A stretch of 64,000 nt of DNA from Rathayibacter rhapontici (GCF_001995175.1 NZ_MUKN01000010.1:1-64000), one strand, 5' to 3'. Counted from the stretch's first letter, positions 9,162 through 18,775 are shown. Notes: generated by a model from the sequence alone, not told the origin. Numbers and translations are program-made.

Positions 9162-9764
9162 ATGACGGACCAGCCCCAGCCGCAGTCCCGCCGCGAGGCG
9201 CGACTCGAGGAGGAGGCGCGCCGCGAGCGAGCGGAGCCGCTCCCGCACGACGAGCCGCCCGCGTCGCAGGCCCCGCAGAGCCCGCCCGGAACCCGCCTCG
9301 AGCTGACCGGGGACTGGCGCCGCGTCTCGCCCCGCTACATCGCCGTCGAGATCGTGTCGGCCGTCGTCTCGAGCGTGGTGCTGCTCGCCGTGCCCGTCGT
9401 GCTGTGGCTCGTCGGAGTCGGCTGGGCCTGGATCGCGCTCCTCGCCGCCGCCGCGCTCGCGCTGACCCTCCTGATCGTCGCGCCGCGCCGCGCCCGGTCC
9501 TACGGCTACCTGCTCCGCCAGGACGACCTGCTCTTCCGCCGCGGCATCATGTTCCAGCGCTTCGTGTCCGTGCCCTACGGCCGGATGCAGCTCATCGACG
9601 TCAACCGCGGCCCGCTCGCCCGGGCGCTGGGCCTCGCCGACCTGCGCTTCGTGACCGCCGCCGCGGCGACCGGGGTGAGCATCCCCGGCCTGGCCGAGGC
9701 CGACGCGGAGGAGCTGCGCGACAGCCTCGTCGCGCTCGCCGAGTCGCGCCGGGCAGGGCTGTGA
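9162..9764 (+). CDS. PH domain-containing membrane protein (YdbS-like)
   Basis: A 200-residue protein with a hydrophilic Arg/Glu-rich N-terminus, two membrane helices (about 64-86 and 92-110), then a bacterial PH-like domain (DUF304 type) containing LRQDDLLFRRGIMFQRFVSVPYGRMQLIDV. The family's role is not settled. An upstream GTG (9156) leaves only 3 bases after AGGAG, whereas the ATG at 9162 leaves 9, so the ATG is chosen. It forms a pair with the next gene, as YdbS/YdbT do in Bacillus. Confidence 0.78.
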   Translation: MTDQPQPQSRREARLEEEARRERAEPLPHDEPPASQAPQSPPGTRLELTGDWRRVSPRYIAVEIVSAVVSSVVLLAVPVVLWLVGVGWAWIALLAAAALALTLLIVAPRRARSYGYLLRQDDLLFRRGIMFQRFVSVPYGRMQLIDVNRGPLARALGLADLRFVTAAAATGVSIPGLAEADAEELRDSLVALAESRRAGL

Positions 9765-11365
9765 GCGGCGCTGCCGAGGCGCCGGTCCGCGGCATCGAGA
9801 CCGACCTCGCCGACGGCGAGTGGCACCGCCTCCACCCGGCGACGCCCGTCCTCAAGGGCGGCATCGGCCTGATCGTCGTGCTGGGCATCCTGATCACGAA
9901 CCTCCGCGAGCGCTTCGTCGAGCTGTTCCTGCCCGGCCCCGGCGGCTACGAGAGCGGCGATCCCGTCGACCAGCTCGTGGAGCGGGGGCTGATCGGCTGG
10001 GCGCTGCTCGTGGTGGCCGTCGGGCTCGGCGTCGCGGTCTTCGCCTTCTGGCTGTCGTGGCGGATGCACACCTTCCGCATCACCGAGGAGGTCGTGGAGG
10101 TGCGCTCGGGCGTGCTGTTCCGCACGAACCGCCGGGCGCGCCTGGACCGCATCCAGGGCATCGCGGTGCAGCGCCCCCTCGTCGCGCGGATCTTCGGCGC
10201 CGCGAAGCTCGAGGTCGGCGTCGCGGGCCAGGACGCCAACGTGCAGCTCTCGTATCTCGGCTCCCGGCTGGTGGACGCGCTCCGCCGCGACATCCTGCGG
10301 CTCGCCTCCGGCGTCCGCGAGCACGAGACGGTCGTGCCGGGGGAGGCGCCGGCCGGCGGCTTCCTCGCGCGCCGGCTGGAGGAGTTCGGCGGCACGGACG
10401 ACGACGGCACGCCCCCGGAGTCGATCGTGTCGATCCCGCCGGGCCGACTGCTGGGCTCGCTCGTCTTCAGCGGCTTCACCCTGTTCCTGGCGGCGTCGAT
10501 CGTGGCGGTGGTGCTCGTCGCGGTGCACGGCTCGCCCTACGTGCTGATCGCGATCCTGCCGGGCCTCCTCGGCTCCGGCAGCTACTACGTGCGCCAGTTC
10601 GTCCGCTCGCTGCGCTACTCGATCGCGGCCACCCCCGACGGCGTCCGCGTCGGCTACGGCGTCTTCTCGACCAGCAGCGACACCCTCCCGCCCGGCCGCG
10701 TCCACGCGGTCGAGATCACGCAGCCGCTGCTCTGGCGGCCCTTCGGCTGGTGGCAGGTGAAGATCGACCGCGCCGGCCACGCCGCCTCGCAGGGCGCGAA
10801 CGGGCAGCCGAACACCACGATCCTGCCGGTCGGCGATCTGCGCGACGTCGAGAAGGTGCTCGGGCTGCTGCTGCCGGGCGCCGCGGAGGGTGCAGAGGCC
10901 ACTCCGGTCGGCGACGCCCTGCGGCACCGCGACGCCGCCGGCTTCACCCGGGCGCCCCGGGCCGCGGCCTGGCTCCGCCCGTTCTCGTGGCGCCGCACCG
11001 GCTACCGGCTCACCGACGACGTGGTGATCCTGCGCAGCGGAGCCGTCTGGCGGCGCGTCGCCGTCGTGCCGCTCGCGCGCATGCAGAGCATCGGCGTCCA
11101 GCAGGGACCGCTCCAGCGCCTGCTGGGGCTCGCGTCGGCCCGCGTGCACACGGTCGCCGGCCCCGTCACTCCGATGGTGCCCGTGATGGGCGCGGCCGAC
11201 GGGATCGCGTTCTTCGACGCTCTGGCGCACGCCGGAGTGCGCGCGGCCGATCGCGACGCGAGCCACCTGTGGGGGAGGCGCGCGTCCGCCGCGACCGCCC
11301 CGTCCGCCCCGTCCGCCGCGACCGCCCCGTCGTGGCCCGCCCCCGAAGGAGACCCGTATGCCTGA
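9761..11365 (+). CDS. PH domain-containing membrane protein (YdbT-like)
   Basis: A 534-residue membrane protein with several hydrophobic helices (around 28-45, 80-100 and 235-275) and three PH-like segments. Each contains an R-x-G-V-x-x-R/T...I-Q-x-x-x-x-x-Q-x-P/G-L-x-R-x-x-G pattern, for example LDRIQGIAVQRPLVARIFG and MQSIGVQQGPLQRLLG. That is the layout of YdbT-type DUF304 proteins. It starts in a GTGA overlap with its partner. The last ~35 residues are a low-complexity Ala/Thr/Pro/Ser tail made of near-repeated GCGACCGCCCCGTC units. Confidence 0.8.
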   Translation: MSGAAEAPVRGIETDLADGEWHRLHPATPVLKGGIGLIVVLGILITNLRERFVELFLPGPGGYESGDPVDQLVERGLIGWALLVVAVGLGVAVFAFWLSWRMHTFRITEEVVEVRSGVLFRTNRRARLDRIQGIAVQRPLVARIFGAAKLEVGVAGQDANVQLSYLGSRLVDALRRDILRLASGVREHETVVPGEAPAGGFLARRLEEFGGTDDDGTPPESIVSIPPGRLLGSLVFSGFTLFLAASIVAVVLVAVHGSPYVLIAILPGLLGSGSYYVRQFVRSLRYSIAATPDGVRVGYGVFSTSSDTLPPGRVHAVEITQPLLWRPFGWWQVKIDRAGHAASQGANGQPNTTILPVGDLRDVEKVLGLLLPGAAEGAEATPVGDALRHRDAAGFTRAPRAAAWLRPFSWRRTGYRLTDDVVILRSGAVWRRVAVVPLARMQSIGVQQGPLQRLLGLASARVHTVAGPVTPMVPVMGAADGIAFFDALAHAGVRAADRDASHLWGRRASAATAPSAPSAATAPSWPAPEGDPYA

Positions 11366-12050
11366 GCCCCGCCGCGACGGACGCCTCGGCGTCGGGATCA
11401 TCGGAGCCGGCCGCGTGGGCCCCGTGCTCGGTGCCGCCCTCGCCGGCGCCGGCCACGCGATCGTCGGAGTCGCCACCACGAGCGAGGCCGGCCGCGAGCG
11501 CGCCGACGCTCTGCTCCCGGGAGCGCCGATCCTCGCGATCCCCGAGCTCGTCGAGCGCAGCGAGCTCGTCGTGCTCGCGGTCCCGGGCGACGAGCTCGGC
11601 GCGCTGACCGCCGGACTCGCCGCCGCCGGGGTCTGGCAGCCGGGCCAGCTCGTCCTGCACACCGCCCCCGAGCACGGGGTCGGGATCCTCGCCCCCGCGC
11701 TCGCGGCCGGAATCATCCCGCTTGCCGTGCACCCCGCGATGGCGTTCAGCGGCACCAGCCTCGACCTCGCGCGCCTCGTCGAGACCTACTTCGCCGTCAC
11801 GGCACCGGGTCCCGTCCTCCCGATCGCGCAGGCGCTCGTCGTCGAGATGGGCGGCGAGCCGGTGACCGTCGCCGAGACGGACCGCGCCGCCTACGCGGAG
11901 GCCGTCTCGACCGCCACCACGTTCTCGAGCGCCATCGTCGACCAGGCCGCCGGCCTGCTGGCGGGCATCGGCGTCGAGAAGCCGGGCTTCTTCCTCTCGA
12001 GCCTCGTCCGCTCCTCCGTCGACGACGCCCTCCGCCGCGCCGCCGGCTGA
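11358..12050 (+). CDS. DUF2520/Rossmann-fold NAD(P)-binding protein
   Basis: A 230-residue predicted oxidoreductase-like protein. The N-terminus has a dinucleotide-binding GIIGAGRVGPVLGAAL motif, followed by ELVVLAVPGDEL and VLHTAPEHG; AVHPAMAFSGT matches the DUF2520 region. Such genes sit beside panC in many actinobacteria, and a link to pantothenate or coenzyme A metabolism has been suggested by context only. GAAGGAG six bases before the ATG fixes the start, which overlaps the previous gene by eight bases. Confidence 0.8.
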   Translation: MPEPRRDGRLGVGIIGAGRVGPVLGAALAGAGHAIVGVATTSEAGRERADALLPGAPILAIPELVERSELVVLAVPGDELGALTAGLAAAGVWQPGQLVLHTAPEHGVGILAPALAAGIIPLAVHPAMAFSGTSLDLARLVETYFAVTAPGPVLPIAQALVVEMGGEPVTVAETDRAAYAEAVSTATTFSSAIVDQAAGLLAGIGVEKPGFFLSSLVRSSVDDALRRAAG

Positions 12051-12073
12051 CCGCCCCGCCCGCCTCAGCGATG

Positions 12074-12250
12074 GTGGATCTCGAGACGCCCGCTGCGCGG
12101 GCTGATCGATCAGCAGGAGGAGGCGGGGTGCCGAGAGCTCGCTGGTCGAGTAGCCCCGCAGGGGCGTATCGAGACCCCCGTCCTCCGAGCGTGATGTCCG
12201 GGCGCCGGTGGACCTTGAGACGCCCGCTGCGCGGGCTGCTCGATCAGCAG
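12074..12250. repeat. Intergenic palindromic repeat, three copies
   Basis: Copies at 12074-12116 and 12208-12250 are direct; the copy at 12137-12177 is inverted. The shared core is CTCGAGACGCCCGCTGCGCGGG followed by CTNNTCGATCAGCAG, of the same family as 2164-2280. Each has an internal CCCGCTGCGCGGG-type hairpin. The inverted copy lets the array fold into a large cruciform ahead of the panC promoter. Confidence 0.7.
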
Positions 12251-12270
12251 GGGGAGGGGCGCGCCGCCGG

Positions 12271-12282
12271 TAGCATCGTCGG
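12271..12282 (+). promoter_or_regulatory. -10 box of a leaderless panC transcript
   Basis: TAGCAT at 12271-12276 is followed by six bases and the GTG start of panC. The arrangement is identical to that of hpt. Confidence 0.6.
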
Positions 12283-13131
12283 GTGATCAGCACCATCGAA
12301 CGCATCGACGCCCTCCGCGAGCGGGTGGCGGAGGCGCGTCGCGCCGGATCCCGCGTCGCCCTCGTCCCCACGATGGGCGCCCTGCACGACGGCCATCTCG
12401 CCCTCGTCGACGCCGCACGCGCGAGCGCCGACCTCGTCGTCGTGTCGGTGTTCGTGAACCCGCTGCAGTTCGGCCCCACCGAGGACCTCGACCGCTACCC
12501 GCGCGACCTCGCCGCCGACACGGCGCTGCTGGAGGCCGAGGGCGTCGACGTCGTCTTCGCGCCGTCGGTCGCGGAGATGTACCCGGACGGACCCACGTCG
12601 ACCCGCGTCGTCGCCGGACACGTCGGCACCCTCTACGAGGGGCGCTCCCGCCCGGGCCACTTCGACGGCATGCTCACCGTCGTCGCGAAGCTGCTCCACA
12701 TCGTGCAGCCCGACGTGGCGTTCTTCGGGCAGAAGGACGCGCAGCAGCTGTTCCTCGTGCGCCGCATGGTGCGCGACCTCGACGTGCCCGTCGCGATCGA
12801 GGCCGTCGAGACGGTCCGCGAGGAGGACGGCCTCGCCCTCTCGAGCCGGAACCGCTACCTCGACCCCCGTGAGCGCCGCGCCGCGCGCACCGTCCCGCAC
12901 GTGCTCGAGGCCGCCGCCTCCGCGGCCGACGGCGGGATCGACGCCGTGATCGCGGCCGCCCAGTCGGCGGCGATGGGCGAGGCGCTGGTTAAGCTGGACT
13001 ACCTCGTCGTCGTGAACCCGGCGACGCTCCTCCCGGTCGACGACGACCATCGCGGCCCGGCCCTCGTGCTCGTCGCCGCGATCGTCGGATCCACCCGGCT
13101 CCTCGACAACGGCCCGATCCTGCTCGCCTGA
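12283..13131 (+). CDS. panC: Pantothenate synthetase
   Basis: PanC condenses pantoate with beta-alanine using ATP, the last step of vitamin B5 synthesis. It has 282 residues. VPTMGALHDGH is the adenylate-binding HxGH region, VFVNPLQFGPTEDLDRYPR follows, and FFGQKDAQQ and LSSRNRYL complete the signature set. The GTG start is set by the leaderless -10 box. It precedes lysS with 42 bases between, a conserved neighbourhood. Confidence 0.95.
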   Translation: MISTIERIDALRERVAEARRAGSRVALVPTMGALHDGHLALVDAARASADLVVVSVFVNPLQFGPTEDLDRYPRDLAADTALLEAEGVDVVFAPSVAEMYPDGPTSTRVVAGHVGTLYEGRSRPGHFDGMLTVVAKLLHIVQPDVAFFGQKDAQQLFLVRRMVRDLDVPVAIEAVETVREEDGLALSSRNRYLDPRERRAARTVPHVLEAAASAADGGIDAVIAAAQSAAMGEALVKLDYLVVVNPATLLPVDDDHRGPALVLVAAIVGSTRLLDNGPILLA

Positions 13132-13173
13132 TCGCGCCCCTCCGCCCCCGACCGAAAGCACCTGCGCCCCGAC

Positions 13174-14700
13174 ATGGCCGACACCCCCGACGCCCCCGTG
13201 CCCCCGACCGAGCTCTCCGCCGAGGAGGCGTCCGAGCAGAAGGCCGTGCGCCTCGCCAAGCGCGAGCGGCTGATCGAGCGCGCGGGCGAGGACCTCGGCG
13301 GCGGCGCCTACCCGGTGGCGGTCGGAGTGACCGACACCATCGCCGCGGTCCGCGCGCGGCACGAGGGCATCGAGCCCGATGTGCGCACGGGCGAGCGGGT
13401 CGGCCTCGCCGGCCGCGTGGTCTTCCAGCGCAACACCGGCAAGCTCTGCTTCGCGACGCTGCAGTCCGGCGACGGCTCGCGCATCCAGGCCATGGTCTCG
13501 CTCGGCGACGTGGGCGAGGAGTCGCTGGCCCTGTGGAAGGAGCTCGTCGACCTCGGCGACCACCTGTTCGTCGAGGGCGAGGTGCTCTCGAGCAAGCGCG
13601 GCGAGCTGAGCGTCTGGGTGTCGAGCTGGACCATCGCCGCGAAGGCGATCCTCCCGCTGCCGAACCTGCACAACGAGCTCGGCGACGAGACCCGCATGCG
13701 CCAGCGCTACCTCGACCTGATCGTGCGTCCGCAGGCCCGCGAGACGGTCGTCACCCGCGCGGCGGTCAACGCGTCCCTCCGCAGCACCTTCTCCTCGCAC
13801 GGCTTCCTCGAGGTCGAGACGCCGATGCTGCAGGTCATGCACGGCGGAGCGTCGGCCCGCCCGTTCGCGACGCACTCGAACGCGTTCGACACCGAGCTCT
13901 ACCTCCGCATCGCCCCCGAGCTGTACCTCAAGCGCGCCGTCGTCGGAGGCATCGACCGGGTCTTCGAGATCAACCGCAACTTCCGCAACGAGGGCGCCGA
14001 CTCGACCCACTCGCCCGAGTTCGCGATGCTCGAGGCGTACCAGGCCTACGGCGACTACACCTCGATCGCCGACCTCACGCAGGAGCTGATCCAGAACGCG
14101 GCGCTCGCCGTCGCCGGATCTCACGTGGTCACCTGGGCCGACGGCACCGAGTTCGATCTCGGCGGCGAGTGGGACCGCATCTCGATGTACGAGAGCCTCT
14201 CGCAGGCCGCCGGCATCGCGATCACCCCGGAGACTCCGCTCGTCGAGCTCGAGACGCTCGCCGAGCGCGAGGGCGTCGAGGTGCACGTGCCCACGCACGG
14301 CAAGTACGTCGAGGAGCTGTGGGAGCACTTCGTCAAGGGCGGGCTCACCCGCCCCACCTTCGTGCTCGACTTCCCCGTCGACACCTCGCCGCTCGTGCGC
14401 GCGCACCGCAGCATCCCCGGCGTCGTCGAGAAGTGGGACCTCTACGTCCGCGGCTTCGAGCTCGCGACCGGGTACTCCGAGCTCATCGACCCCGTCGTGC
14501 AGCGGGAGCGCTTCGTCGAGCAGGCGCGCCAGGCGGCCGCGGGCGACGACGAGGCCATGCGCCTGGACGAGGACTTCCTGCGCGCCCTCGAGCACGGCAT
14601 GCCGCCGACGGGTGGCATGGGCATGGGCATCGACCGGCTCCTGATGGCCATCACCGGCCTCGGGATCCGCGAGACGATCCTGTTCCCGCTCGTCAAGTAG
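13174..14700 (+). CDS. lysS: Lysyl-tRNA synthetase (class II)
   Basis: This essential enzyme of 508 residues charges tRNA-Lys. After an N-terminal extension there is an OB-fold anticodon-binding domain (about 60-170: [18 protein letters not shown]...), then the class II catalytic core with motif 1 ([10 protein letters not shown]), motif 2 ([11 protein letters not shown]...[11 protein letters not shown]) and motif 3 ([11 protein letters not shown]). Length is standard. There is no strong Shine-Dalgarno sequence before the ATG; the spacing after panC suggests a shared transcript. Confidence 0.96.
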   Translation: MADTPDAPVPPTELSAEEASEQKAVRLAKRERLIERAGEDLGGGAYPVAVGVTDTIAAVRARHEGIEPDVRTGERVGLAGRVVFQRNTGKLCFATLQSGDGSRIQAMVSLGDVGEESLALWKELVDLGDHLFVEGEVLSSKRGELSVWVSSWTIAAKAILPLPNLHNELGDETRMRQRYLDLIVRPQARETVVTRAAVNASLRSTFSSHGFLEVETPMLQVMHGGASARPFATHSNAFDTELYLRIAPELYLKRAVVGGIDRVFEINRNFRNEGADSTHSPEFAMLEAYQAYGDYTSIADLTQELIQNAALAVAGSHVVTWADGTEFDLGGEWDRISMYESLSQAAGIAITPETPLVELETLAEREGVEVHVPTHGKYVEELWEHFVKGGLTRPTFVLDFPVDTSPLVRAHRSIPGVVEKWDLYVRGFELATGYSELIDPVVQRERFVEQARQAAAGDDEAMRLDEDFLRALEHGMPPTGGMGMGIDRLLMAITGLGIRETILFPLVK

Positions 14701-14767
14701 CCTGGACGGACGGCGGGTCCGCCCCCGCCGAGCACGACGGCGGCCCTCGCGGCCGGACGGGGGAGAC

Positions 14768-15766
14768 GTGGTCCGGGCATCCAGCATCGTCGCGATCGCG
14801 GTCGCCGGCGTGCTCACGATCGCGCAGTTCGGAGTGGGCACGGTGGTCGCGGCGTCCGTCCTCGCCGATTCCCGCGACCTCGGAGCGGCCGTCGCGGACC
14901 GGCAGGCGGCCGAGGCGTTCGCGCCCGACGCCACCGTCGCCGGATTCGCGGAGCGCACCGCCATGTCCACGCGCGGGCGCGCCCTCTACTACGCCTCGCA
15001 CCCGTCGGTCGAGCCGACCACGGGCTTCAACGAGCTCTGCGGCTACGGCGCCTCCGACGAGATCGTGCTCGGCTGCTACACCGGCCGGGACATCTACATC
15101 TCGGACGTCGACAACCCCGATCTCGACGGCATCCGCGACGTCACCGCGGCGCACGAGATGCTGCACGCGGCCTGGGACCGGCTGGACGACGCCGAGCGGA
15201 GCGACCTGGGCGCGCAGCTCGAGGCCGCGTACGAGACGCTGCCCGAGGGCGGCACGGTCGCCGAGCGCCTCGAGCTCTACCGCACCGGCGGACTGGGCGA
15301 GCGCGTCAACGAGCTCCACTCCATCCTGGGCACCGAGGCGGTCGACCTGCCGCCGGCCCTCGAGGCGCACTACGCGCAGTACTTCACCGACCGCTCGGTG
15401 GTCGTCGGACTGAACGCGCGCTACGAGGCGGTCTTCACCGACCTCGAGAACCGCATCACCGACCTCGTCGCCCGGATCGAGGCCTCCTACGTCGACCTAA
15501 CGGCGAGGGTCGAGGCGAACAACGCCGAGTACGACGCGTTGAACGCCGAGATCGACGCCTTCAACTCGCGCGCCGACAGCGGCGACTTCGCCTCGCAGTC
15601 CGCGTTCGACGCCGCCCGCGCCGATCTGCTGGCCCGCGGAGAGGGTATCGACGCCCGGCGCGACGTGATCGACGCGGACATCGCGGCGTACGACGCGCTC
15701 CGCAGCGAGCTCGAGGGTCTGAACGCCGATGCGGCCGCCCTCAACAAGTCCGTCGAGAGCGGCTGA
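14768..15766 (+). CDS. Predicted secreted or membrane-anchored HEMLH metalloprotein with coiled coil
   Basis: I do not recognise a named family. The product has 332 residues. An N-terminal hydrophobic segment (about 5-28) would export or anchor it. The middle contains TAAHEMLHAAWDRL, with HEMLH at 129-133, the HExxH zinc site typical of metallopeptidases, preceded by a cysteine pair (CGYGASDEIVLGCY). The C-terminal half (about 215-330) is heptad-rich and should be a coiled coil. GGGGGAG two bases before the GTG start is close, but the hydrophobic N-terminus supports this start. Peptidase activity is inferred only from the motif. Confidence 0.65.
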   Translation: MVRASSIVAIAVAGVLTIAQFGVGTVVAASVLADSRDLGAAVADRQAAEAFAPDATVAGFAERTAMSTRGRALYYASHPSVEPTTGFNELCGYGASDEIVLGCYTGRDIYISDVDNPDLDGIRDVTAAHEMLHAAWDRLDDAERSDLGAQLEAAYETLPEGGTVAERLELYRTGGLGERVNELHSILGTEAVDLPPALEAHYAQYFTDRSVVVGLNARYEAVFTDLENRITDLVARIEASYVDLTARVEANNAEYDALNAEIDAFNSRADSGDFASQSAFDAARADLLARGEGIDARRDVIDADIAAYDALRSELEGLNADAAALNKSVESG

Positions 15767-15811
15767 CACTCGCGTCACGGACATCCCCAGGCCCGGTCCG
15801 GCGCGCCCGGG

Positions 15812-15823
15812 TAGGATCGCCGC
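15812..15823 (+). promoter_or_regulatory. -10 box of a leaderless transcript
   Basis: TAGGAT at 15812-15817, six bases, then the ATG of the small membrane protein gene. No Shine-Dalgarno sequence fits. Confidence 0.6.
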
Positions 15824-16006
15824 ATGGACTGGGAGATCTGGAATCAGGGGCTGTGGGCTCTTCTGCCGACCGTCAGCATCGGCCTCCTCTTCTGGTTCAT
15901 CATGCGCGCGATGATCCGCTCCGACCGCAACGAGCGCCGCGCCTACGACCGCATCGAGGCCAAGGAGCGCGCCCGCCGCGGCCTGCCTCCGCGCGACGCC
16001 TCCTGA
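15824..16006 (+). CDS. Small single-pass membrane protein
   Basis: A 60-residue protein with one hydrophobic helix (about 11-31, LWALLPTVSIGLLFWFIMRA) followed by a highly charged Arg/Glu/Asp tail. The clear leaderless promoter, normal codon use and a charged cytoplasmic tail support it as real. Function is unknown. It lies just before cls; they are separated by 89 bases. Confidence 0.7.
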   Translation: MDWEIWNQGLWALLPTVSIGLLFWFIMRAMIRSDRNERRAYDRIEAKERARRGLPPRDAS

Positions 16007-16095
16007 CCGACCCGTCCTGACCGACCCCGGATCGGGGAGCGGCGCGCAGACCGCACCGCCGCCGACCCCCTGCACGCGAACGGCGAGGAGACGCG

Positions 16096-17571
16096 GTGCC
16101 GCAACCGGACTGGTCGCTCGTCCTCGCGATCGGCGCGATCGTCGTGGAGCTCGTCGTGCGCGTCGTCGCCGTCATCGTGGTGCCGCGCAACCGCCGCCCC
16201 ACCACCGGCCTCGCCTGGCTGATGGCGATCTTCCTGATCCCCTACGTCGGCATCCTGCTGTTCCTCTTCATCGGCAGCTACCGCCTGCCGCGCAAGCGCC
16301 GGCGCAAGCAGGAGGAGATCAACCGGTTCATCCTCGAGTCCACGGAGGGCATCGACCGGGTCGCCCGCAACCACCCGTGGCCGCAGTGGCTCGAGTCGGT
16401 CGTGACCCTCAACCGCAATCTCGGCGCCATGCCCCTGGTCGGCGGCAACGACGCCCGGCTGCAGGGCGACTACGAGCAGACGATCCGCGCGATGGCGGCC
16501 GAGATCGACCGGGCGCGCCGCTACGTGCACTGCGAGTTCTACATCCTCGCCGCCGACGCGACCACCGAGCCGTTCTTCGACGCGCTCGACCGGGCGGTCG
16601 CCCGGGGCGTGCGGGTGAGGATCCTGCTCGACCACATCGCGTCGATCCGCGTGCCGGGCTACGCGGCGGGCACCTACCGCCGGCTGCGCCGTCTGCGGCA
16701 GGCCGGCGCGCACTGGTCCTACATGCTGCCCGTGCGCCCGTGGCGCGGGCAGTACCAGCGCCCCGACCTCCGCAACCACCGCAAGCTCCTGATCGTCGAC
16801 GGCAACGCGGCCTTCATGGGCTCGCAGAACGTGGTCGACTCCAGCTACAACAAGCGCGGCAACATCCGCCGCGGCCTGCACTGGCACGACCTGATGGTGC
16901 GGCTCGAGGGGCCGGTCGTGCAGGGCCTGAACGCCATCTTCATCACCGACTGGTACAGCGAGACCGACGAGCTGCTGCTGCGCGAGTCCGAGCCGATGGA
17001 GGCGCTGCAGCAGCGCGACACCATCGACTGCCAGGTCGTGCCGAGCGGGCCGGGATTCGACGGAGAGAACAACCTGCGGCTGTTCCTCACCCTGCTCTAC
17101 TCGGCGCAGAAGTCGATCATCATCACGAGCCCGTACTTCGTGCCGGACGAGGCGATGCTCTACGCCATCACGACGGCCACGCGCCGGGGGATCCACGTCG
17201 AGCTGTTCGTCTCCGAGATCGGCGACCAGGCGGTCGTCTACCACGCGCAGCGCTCGTACTACGAGACGCTGCTGACAGCCGGCGTGCGGATCTGGATGTA
17301 CCGGGCTCCGACCATCCTGCACGCGAAGCACTTCACGATCGACGACGACGTCGCCGTGATCGGCTCCAGCAACATGGACATGCGCTCGTTCACGCTGAAC
17401 CTCGAGGTGTCGCTGATGGTGCGCGGAGCCGAGTTCGTGGAGGACCTGCGCCAGGTCCAGCAGGACTACCGCGAGCACTCGCGCGAGCTGACGCTGCGGG
17501 AGTGGCGCCGGCAGCCGCTGCGCTCGACGATCCTCGACAACCTCGCGAGGCTCACCTCCGCTCTGCAGTGA
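16096..17571 (+). CDS. cls: Cardiolipin synthase (PLD superfamily)
   Basis: It joins two phosphatidylglycerol molecules, or PG and CDP-DAG, to make cardiolipin at the membrane. The product has 491 residues. Two N-terminal membrane helices (about 5-27 and 36-57) precede two phospholipase D HKD motifs: NHRKLLIVDGNAAFMGSQN with H228, and LHAKHFTIDDDVAVIGSSNMD with H409. The length and two-helix, two-HKD layout match bacterial Cls. The GTG start is preceded by GGCGAGGAG. AT the family level this is secure; the exact donor lipid is not shown. Confidence 0.9.
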   Translation: MPQPDWSLVLAIGAIVVELVVRVVAVIVVPRNRRPTTGLAWLMAIFLIPYVGILLFLFIGSYRLPRKRRRKQEEINRFILESTEGIDRVARNHPWPQWLESVVTLNRNLGAMPLVGGNDARLQGDYEQTIRAMAAEIDRARRYVHCEFYILAADATTEPFFDALDRAVARGVRVRILLDHIASIRVPGYAAGTYRRLRRLRQAGAHWSYMLPVRPWRGQYQRPDLRNHRKLLIVDGNAAFMGSQNVVDSSYNKRGNIRRGLHWHDLMVRLEGPVVQGLNAIFITDWYSETDELLLRESEPMEALQQRDTIDCQVVPSGPGFDGENNLRLFLTLLYSAQKSIIITSPYFVPDEAMLYAITTATRRGIHVELFVSEIGDQAVVYHAQRSYYETLLTAGVRIWMYRAPTILHAKHFTIDDDVAVIGSSNMDMRSFTLNLEVSLMVRGAEFVEDLRQVQQDYREHSRELTLREWRRQPLRSTILDNLARLTSALQ

Positions 17572-17651
17572 CACGCGTGCCCCCTTTCTGGGCGGAGACG
17601 AGCAAGTCTCACTTCTCCTAGGCTCCGAGAGACGGCGCCTCCGCGGCGGCC

Positions 17652-18641
17652 GTGCTCACGATCGGAGTCGCCACCGTGGTCCCACGCCCCGTCCTGCAGA
17701 ACCCCGCCAGCATCCCGGTCGGAGCGGGCGCCCGCACCGTCCGCCTGCGCGGCACCGACGGCGTCGCCGCGCTGCGCCGATCGGCCGACGTCGACGTCCA
17801 CCTGCCGCTCGCCTTCCGGATGGATCTCGCCCTCGCCGGCGTCGACGGCGTGCGGGCGCTGCACGTCGTCAGCGGCCCGCTCGTGGTCCGCTGGCCGAGC
17901 GACCGCGTGGTCGAGCCCTCGACGGTCCTGCTCCTGCCGATGGAGGGGGAGCTCGTCGTGGAGTCCTCGGCCGGCACGATCACGGTGTCGGAGGGGGTAC
18001 TCGCGCTGTCGTCCGACGTGCCGGTCGTCGTGTCGGCGCGCCGGCCGGTCCGGCTGCTCGTCCTGCGTCTCGCCGTGCCGGCCGCCGAGCGCTCCAGGAG
18101 GCCGGAGCCGCCGCGGTACGTCCCGGCGTCGCCGCTCACGGACGCCGCCCGCTCGGTGCTGCGGGTGTTCCTCGCCGACCTCGACATCGGGCACGGGGTG
18201 CAGGCCGAGTACCTGAAGGACGCGGTGCAGCGCCTCGGCCGGATCCTCGACTCCGAGCGGGCCGACCCGTCGCCCGAGCGGATGGGGATCCACGACATGG
18301 TCGAGGCGGCCGAGCGGGTCGTGCGGGCCGACCACGCCGATCCGGGCCTCGATCCCGGCACCGTCGCCCGCCGCTGCCGGGTGAGCCTGCGCACGCTGCA
18401 GCGGGCGATCGCCGACGAGCGCGGCACGACGCTGCGGGAGCTCATCTCGACGGTGCGCACCGAGAACGCGCTCCGGATCGTCGGCGGTCCGGAGGGAGCC
18501 GACCTGCCTCTCAGCGACATCGCGCGGCGCGCGGGGTTCTCGTCGCCCGAGCGGCTGCGCCGCGCGATCGCCACCCAGACGGGGCTCTCGCCCAGCGAGT
18601 ACCGGCGGCGCCTGCGCGAGGAGGAGCGCGCCGTCGGCTGA
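17652..18641 (+). CDS. AraC family transcriptional regulator
   Basis: A DNA-binding regulator of about 329 residues. The N-terminal ~150 residues look like a cupin-type ligand domain (LRGTDGVAALRRSADVDVHLPL...). The C-terminal ~100 residues have the two helix-turn-helix units of the family: DPGTVARRCRVSLRTLQRAI and LSDIARRAGFSSPERLRRAI, ending TGLSPSEYRRRL. The GTG at 17652 has no ribosome site; the GTG at 17676 has CGGAG eight bases upstream and may be the true start. Ligand and targets are unknown; ndh follows after 134 bases and is a candidate. Confidence 0.82.
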   Translation: MLTIGVATVVPRPVLQNPASIPVGAGARTVRLRGTDGVAALRRSADVDVHLPLAFRMDLALAGVDGVRALHVVSGPLVVRWPSDRVVEPSTVLLLPMEGELVVESSAGTITVSEGVLALSSDVPVVVSARRPVRLLVLRLAVPAAERSRRPEPPRYVPASPLTDAARSVLRVFLADLDIGHGVQAEYLKDAVQRLGRILDSERADPSPERMGIHDMVEAAERVVRADHADPGLDPGTVARRCRVSLRTLQRAIADERGTTLRELISTVRTENALRIVGGPEGADLPLSDIARRAGFSSPERLRRAIATQTGLSPSEYRRRLREEERAVG

Positions 18642-18775
18642 GCCGCAGCACTCTTGCCGCTCGGCCGCGCGGGCGCAAGGCCCTGTCCGCCGAGAGGCCC
18701 TCGGCGTAGCGTCGGACACTCCTCCGCACCGCTGCACCCGGCCGCTCGTCGCGCCGGGTCCGAGAAGGGACCGAC

